This document shows positions 45,813 to 56,225 of a DNA stretch of 64,000 bases, piece by piece. The DNA comes from Nodosilinea sp. FACHB-141. Its GTDB lineage: Bacteria; Cyanobacteriota; Cyanobacteriia; Phormidesmidales; Phormidesmidaceae. Position 1 is the first letter of the stretch. The number at the start of each line of letters is the position of its first letter. The position numbers and the translations under genes are program-made. Below the pieces are notes generated by a model, which saw nothing but the letters and a program-made list of their open reading frames with translations, was not told where the DNA came from and made no database searches. The stretch is from the NCBI RefSeq assembly GCF_014696135.1, contig NZ_JACJPP010000021.1:248001-312000 (forward strand), written 5' to 3'.

Positions 45813-48668
45813 TTAGAGCCACTCGTCGCGATCGCTCCAGTTGTCGCCGTCGTAGCGGGGGGCAGGGCGGCGATTGTCTTGGCGAGGGGGTACCGATCTC
45901 GCAGCATCAGCGCCGCGTTCGGCGGGTGCAGGCCGCGCGCGCGTCTCTGGAGCCGGGTTTTCAGCGGGACGGTTCGCCGATGCGGGCTGCCCCCAGGGGT
46001 CGTCTTCCCAACTGTTGTCTCGGCGAGGAGCGGCGGAGGCGGTATTGGGTCGATCTGCTGGAGACGCATCGCGAGCGTAAGGGTCATAGCCCTGATCATC
46101 GTAACCACGGTTTCCAGAGCGCTCTGTTTCAGCGTCGCGATAGTCGGCATCGCCGTAGCCTGGCTCAGGGGCGCTAGGCCGGTCGTAGCGTGGGTCATCG
46201 TAGGTCGATTGACCGTAACCCGCATCGCCATAGCTAGGGCGGGCGGGCTCAGAATTTTGCGTTCTTGGGGCGTCTTGACCGTAGTCTTGGCGGCCATAGC
46301 TGGGCTGATCATAGCTACGATAGTCGTCGGCAGCGGATGGGGTATCGGTCGACGGTCTGTAGTCTTGGCGATCGTAATCCTGGCGATCGTAGCCAGGTTG
46401 CCCATAGTCCTGGCGGCCATAGTCTTGACGGCCATAGTCCGATGTGGGCGGCTGGGGACGGTTGGGTTCTTGGGGGCGGTCGTAGCCATTGCCATAGCCC
46501 TGGTCATAGCCAGAGTTGCCGTAGCTAGAGCCGCCGCTGGGACGCTCACTGTACCCCTGATTGCCGTAGCCCTGATCGCTGTATCCTGGGCTGTTGTAGT
46601 TCGGGTTGTTATAACCCTGGCCATTGTAACCGGCCGTCCCGTAGGCGCGGTTGTCGTAGGCTGGGCTATTGTAGCGCTGGCCACCCGCTCCGCCACGATT
46701 GTCGTAGTCCCAGTCGTCGTCCCAGTTCCCCCAAGTGGTAGATCCCTGGTAGCCGTAGTTGGGCCGCGCATCCAGGTCATCATCGAAGGAGAAGGTTTTC
46801 TTTAGGGTATTACCGATCTGGCCGAGGATGCCGCCTTCGGGAGCATCCTCAGCTTCGTAGAGGTAGGCCTCGCGATTGAGGTCGTAGAGTTCGTCTTGCA
46901 GCTCGGCCTGAGCAATGTCGATGCCCCGCTCGTCGCTCTTCTCTAGGTAGTCGCGTAGCTCTTGCACCAACCCTTCGATGCGGCGACGGCGATCGCGGGC
47001 AAACTGCATGCCAAAATCGAGGGCTACCTCCCGCAGCAGTCGCTCGGCTTGGAAAGTCAGCGCTTCAGCCCGGTTGCGCTTTTCGACTCGCTCACGCTGG
47101 AGGCGATCGGTTTCGGCAAACTCCTCCGCCTCGCGGATCATGCGCTGTACTTCGCCTTCTTCGAGATTAGAAGCGCCCTGGACAGTCAAACTCTGCTCGC
47201 GCCCGGTGGTCTTATCCATGGCCGACACTTGCAGAATGCCGTTGGCGTCGATATCAAAAGACACCAGCACCTGGGGTACGCCGCGCGGTGCGGGGGGAAT
47301 GCCCATCAGCTTGAAGCGACCCAGGGATTTGTTGTCGGCCCCCATTTCGCGCTCGCCCTGGAGCACATGCACTTCTACTGATGTCTGGTTATTCTCCGAG
47401 GTGGAGAAGATATCCGATCGCCGCACCGGAATCGTGGTGTTGCGAGGAATTACCTTCTTCATCACGCCGCCGATAGTCTCCAGTCCCAAGGACAGAGACG
47501 TGACATCTAGCAGCATGATGTCCTGCACTTCCTGGGTGATGATGCCTGCCTGCACGGCGGCACCCACAGCCACGGCTTCATCAGGGTTCACGTTTTGGCT
47601 GGGTTCGAGGCCAATCAGACCGCGCACCAAGTCCTGCACCATGGGCATGCGGCTGCCGCCGCCCACCAGCACGACTTCGTCAACATCATTGGGGGTGAGG
47701 CCCGCATCGCTGAGGGCCTGCTTGAGGGGCGCGCGTAGGGCGCTGACCAGGTCGCCGCAGAGGCCTTCGAACTGCGATCGGCTCAGGCGCGTCTCAATAT
47801 GCTTAGGGCCTTCAGGGCTCGCGGTGATAAACGGCAGGCTGATTTCGGTACTGGCTACGCCAGAAAGCTCGATCTTGGCTTTCTCGGCCGCCTCAGTTAG
47901 TCGTTGTAGAGCCTGGCGATCTTTGCGCAGGTCAATGCCCTCTTTTTCGAGGAATTCATCGGCCAGCCAGTCAACAATTTTGGTGTCGAAGTTGGTGCCG
48001 CCCAGCTGAGTATCGCCCGAGGTCGATCGCACCTCAAACACCCCATCGCCCACGTCGAGAATCGACACGTCAAAGGTGCCGCCCCCCAAGTCAAACACCA
48101 GAATGGTTTCGTTCTGCACCTGGTCGAGACCGTAAGCCAACGCTGCCGCCGTGGGCTCGTTCAAAATGCGCTTGACTTCCAGCCCGGCGATCCGCCCGGC
48201 GTTGCGGGTGGCCTGGCGCTGGGCGTCGTTAAAGTAGGCGGGCACGGTGATCACCGCCCCGGTCACTGGCTGGCCCAGGTAGCGACTGGCCTCATCCGCC
48301 AGCTTGCGCAGCACGATGGCCGAAATTTCTTCGGGGGCAAAATCTTTTTCAAGGCGGGGGCAGCGAATTTTGACGTTGCCTAAATCATCGCGGCGAATCG
48401 TGTAGGGCACCCGCTTAGAGGATGGGTCGAGCTCGGCGTAGCGACGACCCATATAGCGCTTGACACTATAAAAGGTGTTTTGGGGATTGAGCACCGCCTG
48501 CCTGCGGGCCATCTGCCCCACCAGCCGCTCGCCCTCTTTGCTAAACGCCACTACCGAGGGCGTAGTCCGCATCCCTTCGGCGTTGGCAATCACTACCGGC
48601 TTGCCGCCCTCCATTACAGAGACCACGGAGTTGGTCGTACCCAGGTCGATGCCAACTACTTTTCCCAT
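45813..48668 (-). CDS. dnaK3: Hsp70 chaperone, DnaK3-like with long low-complexity tail
   Basis: The 951-residue Hsp70 has a nucleotide-binding domain at 1-365 ([13 protein letters not shown], then [18 protein letters not shown]), a substrate-binding domain around 370-510 ([13 protein letters not shown]), and a helical lid to about 610. The remaining 310 residues are a tail rich in Tyr, Gly, Gln, Asp, Arg and Ser with repeats such as [20 protein letters not shown]. It ends in an acidic/Trp segment (RDEWL). Cyanobacterial DnaK3 proteins have long tails linked to thylakoid-membrane association. ATG 48668 is preceded by AAGGAG. dnaJ follows. Confidence 0.92.
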   Translation of the reverse strand: MGKVVGIDLGTTNSVVSVMEGGKPVVIANAEGMRTTPSVVAFSKEGERLVGQMARRQAVLNPQNTFYSVKRYMGRRYAELDPSSKRVPYTIRRDDLGNVKIRCPRLEKDFAPEEISAIVLRKLADEASRYLGQPVTGAVITVPAYFNDAQRQATRNAGRIAGLEVKRILNEPTAAALAYGLDQVQNETILVFDLGGGTFDVSILDVGDGVFEVRSTSGDTQLGGTNFDTKIVDWLADEFLEKEGIDLRKDRQALQRLTEAAEKAKIELSGVASTEISLPFITASPEGPKHIETRLSRSQFEGLCGDLVSALRAPLKQALSDAGLTPNDVDEVVLVGGGSRMPMVQDLVRGLIGLEPSQNVNPDEAVAVGAAVQAGIITQEVQDIMLLDVTSLSLGLETIGGVMKKVIPRNTTIPVRRSDIFSTSENNQTSVEVHVLQGEREMGADNKSLGRFKLMGIPPAPRGVPQVLVSFDIDANGILQVSAMDKTTGREQSLTVQGASNLEEGEVQRMIREAEEFAETDRLQRERVEKRNRAEALTFQAERLLREVALDFGMQFARDRRRRIEGLVQELRDYLEKSDERGIDIAQAELQDELYDLNREAYLYEAEDAPEGGILGQIGNTLKKTFSFDDDLDARPNYGYQGSTTWGNWDDDWDYDNRGGAGGQRYNSPAYDNRAYGTAGYNGQGYNNPNYNSPGYSDQGYGNQGYSERPSGGSSYGNSGYDQGYGNGYDRPQEPNRPQPPTSDYGRQDYGRQDYGQPGYDRQDYDRQDYRPSTDTPSAADDYRSYDQPSYGRQDYGQDAPRTQNSEPARPSYGDAGYGQSTYDDPRYDRPSAPEPGYGDADYRDAETERSGNRGYDDQGYDPYARDASPADRPNTASAAPRRDNSWEDDPWGQPASANRPAENPAPETRARPAPAERGADAARSVPPRQDNRRPAPRYDGDNWSDRDEWL

Positions 48669-48929
48669 GCGCTCTGGCGTCTCCTTATCTGTCGGACTGC
48701 GTGCTCAATGAAGGTTAGCACCGAGGGGGCATCGCTTCTGCCAACCTACTTACATCAACTTTCTTAATGATAGTCTGTCACAGGCTGGCCTAGATTCTAC
48801 CGCACGGCTTTTGGAGGCTTAGTAAAGGTTGAAAGAGAGAGGATAAAGGTGATTGGCTTAGCAGTATCTCTGAGCCTACGAATGGCCTAGACTGGAGCTA
48901 TCTTGAGAGCGCTTAGCCTTCTTTGGTTT

Positions 48930-49511
48930 ATGGTGCAGACGCAGCCCAGGTTCTATAGCTTTGAAGAGTATCTGGCCTACGACGACGGCACGGAACATTT
49001 TTACGAGCTATTTAATGGAGAACTGATTGCGGTGCCGCCAGAGTCGGGGCAAAACGTACAAATTGCCAATCGCCTGCTGCTAGTCTTTGCGCTGCTATTA
49101 GGAATAGACCGGGTGCGGGGGCATGGCCTGGAGCTAGAAGTCAGGGGTGAACCAAAAAATCGTTATCCTGACCTGACGGTAATTCAGCCTGAACACATCG
49201 AGCTGTTGGCGAAGCGCAACACCATTCGCCTGACGATGCCGCCCCCAGCGCTGGTGGTCGAGGTAGTTAGCCCTGGAGAATTGCAGTGGGAGCGCGACTA
49301 CGTAGCTAAGCGTGCCCAGTATGAAGACTTAGGCATTCCTGAATACTGGATCATCAACCCCCAAGATCGCACGGTGCTGGTGCTAGCGCAGCAGGGTCGG
49401 GGGTTTGACCCGGTAGGAACCTTTGCCGGAGAGCAACGCATAGAGTCGGCCCAGTTCGCCGATCTTACGCTGACCGCCGCTCAACTTTTTGCGGCGGGGT
49501 TGCCGGAATAG
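48930..49511 (+). CDS. Uma2-family (DUF820) putative restriction-like endonuclease
   Basis: The 193-residue protein has the PD-(D/E)xK-type fold common in cyanobacterial Uma2 proteins: YELFNGELIAVPPESGQN, RYPDLTVIQ with the conserved Asp, and ALVVEVVSPGE with the Glu. It ends with the usual YWIINPQDRTVLVL segment. These genes are abundant in cyanobacterial genomes and their role is unknown. ATG 48930 (MVQTQPRF) is preferred over an upstream TTG at 48903. A toxin-antitoxin pair follows 90 bases downstream. Confidence 0.88.
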   Translation: MVQTQPRFYSFEEYLAYDDGTEHFYELFNGELIAVPPESGQNVQIANRLLLVFALLLGIDRVRGHGLELEVRGEPKNRYPDLTVIQPEHIELLAKRNTIRLTMPPPALVVEVVSPGELQWERDYVAKRAQYEDLGIPEYWIINPQDRTVLVLAQQGRGFDPVGTFAGEQRIESAQFADLTLTAAQLFAAGLPE

Positions 49512-49599
49512 AACGCCATAGTAGGGGTGCAGTTTTATTGACCGCGATCGCACCCTGCCTGCAGACTTTCAAAGACAATCCTTAGGGTAACCACCCTCT

Positions 49600-49851
49600 A
49601 TGCGCATCAATCTGAATATTCCTGATGAAGTTGCCCAGTGCCCAACCTTTTCTAGGTCCGACTGGCTGCGGGAAATGGCGATTTCCTTGTTTGAGCAGGA
49701 GCGGGTTACCTTGGGCATCGCCAGCCAGATTGCAGGCATCCACCTAATGGAGTTTCAAAGAATCATCGGCAGTCGCGGCGTTTGTGCCCACTACGATGCC
49801 GAAGAGTTTGTTAACGACATTGAAAACCTGCGCAGCCGGGGTTGGCTATGA
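49600..49851 (+). CDS. UPF0175-family antitoxin
   Basis: The 83-residue protein matches UPF0175: an N-terminal strand (MRINLNIPDEV), a helical centre with ITLGIASQIAG-like sequence (VTLGIASQIAGIHLMEFQRI), and a tail that ends just inside the next gene. Such proteins are predicted DNA-binding antitoxins. The stop codon overlaps the toxin ATG in ATGA, so translation is coupled in the usual antitoxin-first order. Confidence 0.85.
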   Translation: MRINLNIPDEVAQCPTFSRSDWLREMAISLFEQERVTLGIASQIAGIHLMEFQRIIGSRGVCAHYDAEEFVNDIENLRSRGWL

Positions 49852-50336
49852 CCATTGTGAGCGATGCTTCATCTCTGGGCAGCTTGGCCCTGATTGACTG
49901 CCTCTGGCTGCTGGAAGCGCTCTACGGCACTGTGGTGATTTCAGACGTGGTGGCGAGGGAGCTAGCAACAGCTAAGAATGCTCGCATTCAGGCGGTGTTA
50001 TCGGTCAGTTGGGTCAAGGTGCGGGTGCCGACGGAGAGTGCGATCGCAACCATTCAGCAGCAAGGCCAGCAGCTCGACCTGGGCGAAACTCAAACCCTGG
50101 CCCTGGCCCTCCAGCTCAACGCCGACGAACTGCTGATCAACGAGCGCAGAGGACGGCAGGTCGCCCAAGCGCTGGGTCTGTCGGCGATCGGCATCGTTGG
50201 CATTGTCATCGTCGCCAAGCAGCGGGCGCTGATTCCCAGCGTGCGACGGGTGATGGATGCCCTGGTGGAGCTGGCTGGCTTTCGCATCAGCCACCAGCTT
50301 TACCAAAAGATTCTTAAGTTTGTCGATGAAATCTAA
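49848..50336 (+). CDS. DUF3368 PIN-like toxin
   Basis: The 162-residue protein is a PIN-domain relative of the DUF3368 group. It begins TIVSDASSLGSLALIDCL with the first acidic residue, has DVVARELATAKN in the middle, LDLGETQTLALALQ with the next Glu, and ADELLINERRGRQVAQALGL with the third acidic residue. This is a predicted RNase. It overlaps the UPF0175 gene by four bases. The active-site acids are present, so it could be functional. Confidence 0.86.
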   Translation: MTIVSDASSLGSLALIDCLWLLEALYGTVVISDVVARELATAKNARIQAVLSVSWVKVRVPTESAIATIQQQGQQLDLGETQTLALALQLNADELLINERRGRQVAQALGLSAIGIVGIVIVAKQRALIPSVRRVMDALVELAGFRISHQLYQKILKFVDEI

Positions 50337-50357
50337 GGTCTCAGCGAACGGGGTTCA

Positions 50358-50396
50358 GGGTTTAAGGTTCAGGGTTCAGGGCTGCACCTTAAACCC
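50358..50396. repeat. Inverted repeat with GGGTTTA/TAAACCC sequence
   Basis: GGGTTTAAGGT (50,358-50,368) and ACCTTAAACCC (50,386-50,396) form a perfect 11-base-pair stem over a loop that repeats GGGTTCA. There is no T-tract. It lies between the toxin gene and valS. Confidence 0.7.
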
Positions 50397-50528
50397 TAAA
50401 CCCTAGACCTAATACCTCAAACCCGTTAGCCCTTGATACCCAGCAACTCCCCAGGTTCACCATCAAAATGACAGGATCCCTAGGTACACTGTCTTTAATG
50501 CAATAGTCCCCGCGCTCCAGGTTTTGTG

Positions 50529-53500
50529 ATGACGGCCACCGTTCCCGCTCTCTCCGCCCAGTACGACCCCACGCAGACCGAAACCAAGTGGCAGGCTCAG
50601 TGGGAAGAGAACCAGGTCTTTAAAGCCGACCCCGACCACCCCGGCGAACCCTACTGCGTGGTGATTCCGCCGCCGAACGTGACCGGCAGTCTGCACATGG
50701 GCCACGCCTTTGAGAATGCGCTGATCGACACTCTGGTGCGCTACCAACGTATGGCTGGGCGCAACACCCTGTGGCTGCCGGGCACCGACCACGCCAGCAT
50801 TGCGGTGAGCACGATTTTAGATCGGCAGTTCCAAGATGAGGGGTTGAAGAAGGAGGATGTGGGGCGCGATCGCTACCTGGATCGCGCCTGGGAATGGAAG
50901 GCTGAGTCGGGTGGCACCATCGTCAACCAGCTGCGTAAGCTGGGCGTCTCGGTGGACTGGAGCCGCGAGCGCTTCACCATGGATGAAGGGCTCAACACTG
51001 CGGTGCTAACCGCCTTTACCCAGCTCTACGACGAGGGGCTGATCTACCGGGGCAACTACATGGTCAACTGGTGCCCCGCCAGCCAATCGGCGGTGTCTGA
51101 CCTAGAGGTGGAGCAGCGGGAGGTAGACGGCCATCTGTGGCACTTCCGCTACCCCTTTACCGACGGTTCAGGCTACCTGGAAGTCGCTACCACCCGCCCC
51201 GAAACCATGCTGGGCGACACGGCAGTGGCAGTGAACCCCAACGACGATCGCTACCGCGACATGGTGGGCAAAACCTTGACACTGCCAATTGTGAACCGCG
51301 AAATTCCTGTCATCGCCGATGACTATGTCGATGCGGAGTTTGGCACCGGCTGCGTCAAAGTCACCCCTGCCCACGACCCCAACGACTTTGCCATGGGCCA
51401 GCGCCACAACCTGCCCATGGTCACCGTCATGAACAAAGACGGCACCATGAATGAAAACACTGCCCATTTTCAGGGGCTAGACCGTTTTGAAGCCCGCAGT
51501 GCAGTGGTGCGTCAGCTCGATAACGAAGGCTTTCTAGTGCGCATCGAGGACTACCGCCACACGGTGCCCTACAGCGATCGCGGCAAGGTGCCCATCGAGC
51601 CACTGCTCTCCACCCAGTGGTTCGTCAAAATTCGGCCTTTGGCAGACAAAGCGTTGGACTATCTCGACAACCGCCAAGAGCCCAAGTTTGTGCCCGAGCG
51701 CTGGACGAAGGTGTACCGCGACTGGCTGGTCAACCTCAAAGACTGGTGCATCTCGCGCCAACTGTGGTGGGGCCACCAAATTCCGGCTTGGTACGCCGTT
51801 AGCGAAACCAACGGCGAAATCACTGACGACACTCCCTTTTTCGTGGCAGCCACCGAAGCAGAGGCTAGGGAAAAGGCCACCGATCGCTATGGTGAATGGG
51901 TGGAACTGGTGCGCGACCCCGACGTACTCGACACCTGGTTTTCGTCAGGCCTGTGGCCCTTCTCAACCATGGGCTGGCCCGATGAATCGGCTCAGGACTT
52001 CCAGACCTACTACCCCACGACCACCCTGGTTACCGGCTTCGACATCATCTTCTTCTGGGTGGCCCGCATGACTCTGATGGCGGGGCACTTCACCGACACC
52101 ATGCCCTTTGAGACCGTCTATATTCACGGTCTGGTGCGCGATGAAAACAACAAAAAGATGTCGAAGTCGGCCAATAACGGCATCGACCCCCTGGTGCTGA
52201 TCAACAAGTACGGCACCGACGCCCTGCGCTACACCCTGATTCGCGAAGTTACCGGGGCGGGCCAAGACATTCGCCTGGAGTACGATCGCAACACCGACGA
52301 ATCCGTCTCGGTGGAAGCTTCTCGCAACTTCACCAACAAGCTGTGGAACGCCTCCCGCTTTGTAATGATGAACCTGGGCGGGCAATCTCCCGACAGCCTA
52401 GGTGTGCCCGATGTAGCGGGGCTGGAGCTGGCTGATCGCTGGATTTTGTCTCGCTTTAACCGAGTTGTGCAGAGCGTGCGCGACAACCTAGACCAGTACG
52501 GCATGGGCGAAGCCGCCAAAGACCTTTACGAATTTGTGTGGGGCGACTTCTGCGACTGGTACATCGAGCTGGTCAAGCCCCGCCTCCAAGGGGAAGGCTC
52601 GTCGAAGTTCACTGCAGCTCAGCAAACCCTAGCCTTTGTGCTCGACGGCATTCTCAAACTGCTGCACCCGTTTATGCCCCACATTACCGAGGAGCTGTGG
52701 CACACCCTCAACCAGGTGGGCAACGACCAGTTTTTGGCTGTGCAGCCCTACCCTACGGTGCAGCCTGACCTCATTGACGATGCCCTAGAGCAGCAGTTTG
52801 CTCTGGTGTTTAACACCGTGCGCACTGTGCGCAACCTACGGGCTGAGGCCGGTATTAAACCCAGCCTGCGCATTGAGACCATTCTCGAAAGCGAGAGTGC
52901 TGACGAGCGCCATATTCTGCAAGCCACCGCCGACTACATCAAAGACCTGGGCAAAATCGATACCCTGGTGATTCTCGGTGGCAAGCAGCCGGTCTCTACA
53001 GCCCACAGCGGTGAAACGAGCGCTACATCGCTGAATTCCTCAACGGAGCTGAGCGACAACCCGGTGGTGGCCGAAGTGCAAGGCTTCTGGCACAACCTGC
53101 TGCCCCTGCTTGACGACCCTCTGCACTACGGCGACTTGTTTTTTACCGCTTTGCGCCGTCCCGCTTTTACCATGCTGTGGATTTTGGTGGGTCTGGTGGC
53201 CCTCAAGTTTACGGGGGCGTTGGTGAGCGCGGTTGACAGCACCCCCATCTTTGGTGCCCTGATGGAGCTGGTGGGGCTGTGGGTGACGGTTAACTTTGTG
53301 CGGCAGAACTTGCTCAGCGGGGGCGATCGCGCCCGCCTCAATCAGACCTACCAGCAGTGGCGGCACAAGGTGCTTGACCCCGATATCGCAGCGCCAGCTC
53401 CCACCCCGGGCCTGCTGCCTGCGCCCGTGCCCCAAGAAGGCAGCGATGACGGTGCCCCCACCCCCCACGATGAGGGCCACGATACGGTTAGAGGGGATGG

Positions 53501-53771
53501 GGAGCCGAATCAAAAGCTGTTTGCTGGGGTCACCGGCACCGTGCAGGTACTCATTCCTTTGACGGGCGTGGTAGATGTCGATGCCCTCAGAGCCAAGGTG
53601 GAAAAAGACCTGGGCAAGGTGGAGGCGGAGATCAAGTCGCTCTCGGGGCGGCTGAGCAACCCCGGCTTTGTGGACAAAGCCCCCGCCGATGTGGTGCAGG
53701 GAGCCCGCGATTCCCTGGCCGAGGCCGAAGCTCAGGCGACCATTCTCAAGGCGCGGCTGGCAATGCTTTAA
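50529..53771 (+). CDS. valS: Valyl-tRNA synthetase with inserted CAAD membrane domain
   Basis: The 1080-residue class I enzyme charges tRNA-Val. HIGH-type motif is [14 protein letters not shown] and KMSKS is in [11 protein letters not shown]. Between the anticodon-binding region and the C-terminal coiled coil lies an insertion of about 160 residues (roughly 830-1000). It contains [14 protein letters not shown], two hydrophobic helices (about 879-902 and 904-928) and [17 protein letters not shown], i.e. a CAAD domain, followed by a Pro/Ala linker. CAAD domains anchor some cyanobacterial synthetases to thylakoid membranes. A GTG at 50526 is an equally placed alternative start. Confidence 0.95.
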   Translation: MTATVPALSAQYDPTQTETKWQAQWEENQVFKADPDHPGEPYCVVIPPPNVTGSLHMGHAFENALIDTLVRYQRMAGRNTLWLPGTDHASIAVSTILDRQFQDEGLKKEDVGRDRYLDRAWEWKAESGGTIVNQLRKLGVSVDWSRERFTMDEGLNTAVLTAFTQLYDEGLIYRGNYMVNWCPASQSAVSDLEVEQREVDGHLWHFRYPFTDGSGYLEVATTRPETMLGDTAVAVNPNDDRYRDMVGKTLTLPIVNREIPVIADDYVDAEFGTGCVKVTPAHDPNDFAMGQRHNLPMVTVMNKDGTMNENTAHFQGLDRFEARSAVVRQLDNEGFLVRIEDYRHTVPYSDRGKVPIEPLLSTQWFVKIRPLADKALDYLDNRQEPKFVPERWTKVYRDWLVNLKDWCISRQLWWGHQIPAWYAVSETNGEITDDTPFFVAATEAEAREKATDRYGEWVELVRDPDVLDTWFSSGLWPFSTMGWPDESAQDFQTYYPTTTLVTGFDIIFFWVARMTLMAGHFTDTMPFETVYIHGLVRDENNKKMSKSANNGIDPLVLINKYGTDALRYTLIREVTGAGQDIRLEYDRNTDESVSVEASRNFTNKLWNASRFVMMNLGGQSPDSLGVPDVAGLELADRWILSRFNRVVQSVRDNLDQYGMGEAAKDLYEFVWGDFCDWYIELVKPRLQGEGSSKFTAAQQTLAFVLDGILKLLHPFMPHITEELWHTLNQVGNDQFLAVQPYPTVQPDLIDDALEQQFALVFNTVRTVRNLRAEAGIKPSLRIETILESESADERHILQATADYIKDLGKIDTLVILGGKQPVSTAHSGETSATSLNSSTELSDNPVVAEVQGFWHNLLPLLDDPLHYGDLFFTALRRPAFTMLWILVGLVALKFTGALVSAVDSTPIFGALMELVGLWVTVNFVRQNLLSGGDRARLNQTYQQWRHKVLDPDIAAPAPTPGLLPAPVPQEGSDDGAPTPHDEGHDTVRGDGEPNQKLFAGVTGTVQVLIPLTGVVDVDALRAKVEKDLGKVEAEIKSLSGRLSNPGFVDKAPADVVQGARDSLAEAEAQATILKARLAML

Positions 53772-53958
53772 GGGGCAACAGGCGCCAATTCTCTGACGGC
53801 GAAATCTCGAAAGACTTCCCCTACCCACTGAGCAAGGGATTTCCCCCTTGCAGGAATCCGCAATCGTCTACAAAAGGGGGTATGGGTAAGGACTTTACAG
53901 CTAAGGATTAGGATCAACTGAGCTACGGGGCATTCACTAAACTGGGCTCGATCTTTGA

Positions 53959-55338
53959 ATGCGTACACAGAGTAGATCCGTTGCCCAAATCAAAACTGGC
54001 TCAGAGGTGCGAGCATTTTTAGCCCTGGCGGTGCCCCTGGCCGGGGCTCAAGTGGCCCAGGCTGCTGTTGGTTTTGTCGACACCCTAATGATGGGGCGAC
54101 TGGGGGCCGAAACCTTGGCGGCGGGTGGCCTAGCGGCCATTAGCTTTCAGCTACTGCTGGCGGTGATCGGCGGGTTTGTGATGACCGTGGGGCCGCTGGT
54201 GGCCCAGGCCTTTGGGGCGGGGCAAAGGGAGCAGGTTGAGGCGATCGCTCGGCAGGGGTTTTGGCTCTCGCTAGGGCTGAGTCTGCCAATGATGGCGGTG
54301 CTGAGCCAGCTCGATCGGATGCTGCTGGGGCTGGGGCAGCCCGAGGCGATCGCCGCCCTCACCACCCCCTACTTTCAGGGGATTTTGTGGGGCGCATTTC
54401 CGGCCCTGGCCTTTGCCATGCTGAGGGGCTACGCGGCGGCCCTAGCTGAGGCCCAGGTAGTGATTGTGATTGTGCTGGTGGGCACAGTCTTCAACATTGT
54501 GGGCAACTATGCCCTGGGGTTTGGCAAATGGGGCTTCCCGGCCCTGGGGCTGGGGGGGCTGGGGCTATCTAGCGGGCTGAGCTACTGGCTGATGTTTGGG
54601 CTATTTTTGCTCTACACCCTCAAACACCCCAATTTGAAGGAATACCGCTTTTGGCGCGGCTGGCACCGATTGCAGCCCCGGTTGGTCGGTCGGCTGCTGG
54701 GCATGGGGGGCGAGATCGCCGTTACCATCGCCCTAGAATTTAGCCTGTTTGCCGTGGTCACGTTTTTGATGGGTATCCTTGGCCCTGAGGTGCTGGCCGC
54801 CCACCAAACCGTATACCAAACGATTTACCTGATTTTTATGGTGCCCTTGGGTATGTCCTACGCGGCGACGGCGCGGGTGGGACTGGCTTTTGGTCAGCAG
54901 GATATGGGCGCGGCGCGACGGGCAGGGTATATGGCGATGGCGATCGCCGCTGCCTTTATGCTCCTGGCCACCCTTGGGCTGCTGCTGTTTCGCCAGTCCA
55001 TCATTGGCCTGTATCTAGATCTGCGCGACTCGACCAATGATCCGGTGGTCGCCCTGGCTCTGCCGATGCTTTTTGTGGCGGCACTGGCCCAACTTACCGA
55101 CGGCGTTCAGCGAGTCGCTTCAGGGGCGCTCTACGGGCTGCAAGATACCCGCATGCCCATGGTGCTCAGCGGGCTAGCCTTCTGGGGCGTAGGGCTGACT
55201 ACGGGCTATCTCCTAGGCTTTTGGCTTGGCCTCGACGGGGTTGGGCTGTGGATTGGCCAATCTATTGGGGTAGCCACCGCCGGAATAATTTTTGTGATCC
55301 GGTTCCATCGCTTGACCCGCCCCGGTCGGGCAGTCTGA
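53959..55338 (+). CDS. MATE-family multidrug efflux transporter
   Basis: The 459-residue protein has twelve membrane segments and the MATE pattern: LAVPLAGAQVAQAAVGFVDT in helix 1, MMGRLGAETLAAGGLA after it, and the second half opening near GGEIAVTIALEFSLFAVVTF. It exports cationic compounds in exchange for sodium or protons. It is NorM-like. The ATG at 53959 lies about 190 bases after valS. It converges with the next gene. Confidence 0.93.
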   Translation: MRTQSRSVAQIKTGSEVRAFLALAVPLAGAQVAQAAVGFVDTLMMGRLGAETLAAGGLAAISFQLLLAVIGGFVMTVGPLVAQAFGAGQREQVEAIARQGFWLSLGLSLPMMAVLSQLDRMLLGLGQPEAIAALTTPYFQGILWGAFPALAFAMLRGYAAALAEAQVVIVIVLVGTVFNIVGNYALGFGKWGFPALGLGGLGLSSGLSYWLMFGLFLLYTLKHPNLKEYRFWRGWHRLQPRLVGRLLGMGGEIAVTIALEFSLFAVVTFLMGILGPEVLAAHQTVYQTIYLIFMVPLGMSYAATARVGLAFGQQDMGAARRAGYMAMAIAAAFMLLATLGLLLFRQSIIGLYLDLRDSTNDPVVALALPMLFVAALAQLTDGVQRVASGALYGLQDTRMPMVLSGLAFWGVGLTTGYLLGFWLGLDGVGLWIGQSIGVATAGIIFVIRFHRLTRPGRAV

Positions 55339-55380
55339 CAGCAGCGCACAAGCTCCAGGGCCATGGTGAGCCAGGGTAGT

Positions 55381-55791
55381 TTATGGACGCACGGTTTCGT
55401 AGCGAATGAGGCGACGAATGGTGTCTGTAGAAACATTCAGCCGCTGCGCCATTTCGGCCTCAATGGCCGCTGGTGATCGCATCGGTAGGTAAAAGTCGAG
55501 GGTGCGAGGCACCGGCTTCACCACAATCACCTCAACCCGAGTTGCCCGGCGATCGCCCCCAGCAGCCGGAGCCTGACCCTCGTTGTCAATGACCGCGCGA
55601 ATGCTGAGAATGCCTTCGTCCTGCGCCGCCGTATTGGTCGCTAAAACCAGAGGTGCGATCGCCCGGCCCGCCACCCCCAGGTAGTGATGAGTCCAGCCGT
55701 AGCCAGCCAGCCAAAATGCGGCCCCCAACAGCCCCAGGGGTAGCCAAAACTCAAGGCCAGAGTGAGTAAGGAGACGTTTGAGCGCAGGCAT
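55381..55791 (-). CDS. Conserved hypothetical single-pass membrane protein
   Basis: The 136-residue protein has one membrane segment at about 16-36 (WLPLGLLGAAFWLAGYGWTHH). The outer part includes ILSIRAVIDNEG and VEVIVVKPVPRTLDFYLP, and the C-terminal helix has a helix-turn-helix-like look (AEMAQRLNVSTDTIRRLIRY). The family is not recognised. The last segment may be an adaptor rather than DNA-binding, given the membrane anchor. Confidence 0.65.
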   Translation of the reverse strand: MPALKRLLTHSGLEFWLPLGLLGAAFWLAGYGWTHHYLGVAGRAIAPLVLATNTAAQDEGILSIRAVIDNEGQAPAAGGDRRATRVEVIVVKPVPRTLDFYLPMRSPAAIEAEMAQRLNVSTDTIRRLIRYETVRP

Positions 55792-56225
55792 AGGCGATGG
55801 GGAAAGTTGGGAAGTGGGTAATGTAGGGGATGATTCTCAAGCTTAACGTCACCAGCATCACATCCACCCATCCACCCACCCACTCATCCACCCATCCACC
55901 CGCCCACCCATCCACCCCTCTCCTCTTCACACTTCCCTTGGGTAAACTAATTAATGGTAAACAGCAGGTTAAGCTAGCAAAGCGAGAGTTGTAGCCTTGA
56001 GAACACTTGCTGCGTCATCCCAATCGGATGCAACCCACAGCCAGCTAGAACAAGCCCTGTAGGCCCTGGGCACCGAGCCCTGACAATGCCCTCGCTAAGC
56101 TCGTGCAACATCTGGCTCGCACCCATCGATGGCAGAGGCGATCGCTTCAGCATTCGCGAACTCTGTGCCTAAGCCCGTCTGATCCCATCCACTCACCTCC
56201 CATCCCCTCGTCTCCCCATCTCCCC
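55792..56225. other. 434-base divergent intergenic region with C-rich repeats
   Basis: A tract at 55,855-55,920 is made of CCACCCATCCACCC variants. A shorter C/T-rich tract (56,180-56,225) precedes the histidine kinase start. An in-frame codon at 56103 would extend the kinase by 41 residues of unlikely composition, so it was not used. No gene is visible otherwise. Confidence 0.6.

Noticed and set aside
45542-46783. A 413-residue minus-strand frame rich in Thr, Met and Pro
   Set aside because: It is a shadow of the low-complexity dnaK3 tail in another frame, and its composition is not protein-like.
48669-48929. CIRCE heat-shock operator upstream of dnaK3
   Set aside because: No TTAGCACTC-N9-GAGTGCTAA pair is present in the spacer.
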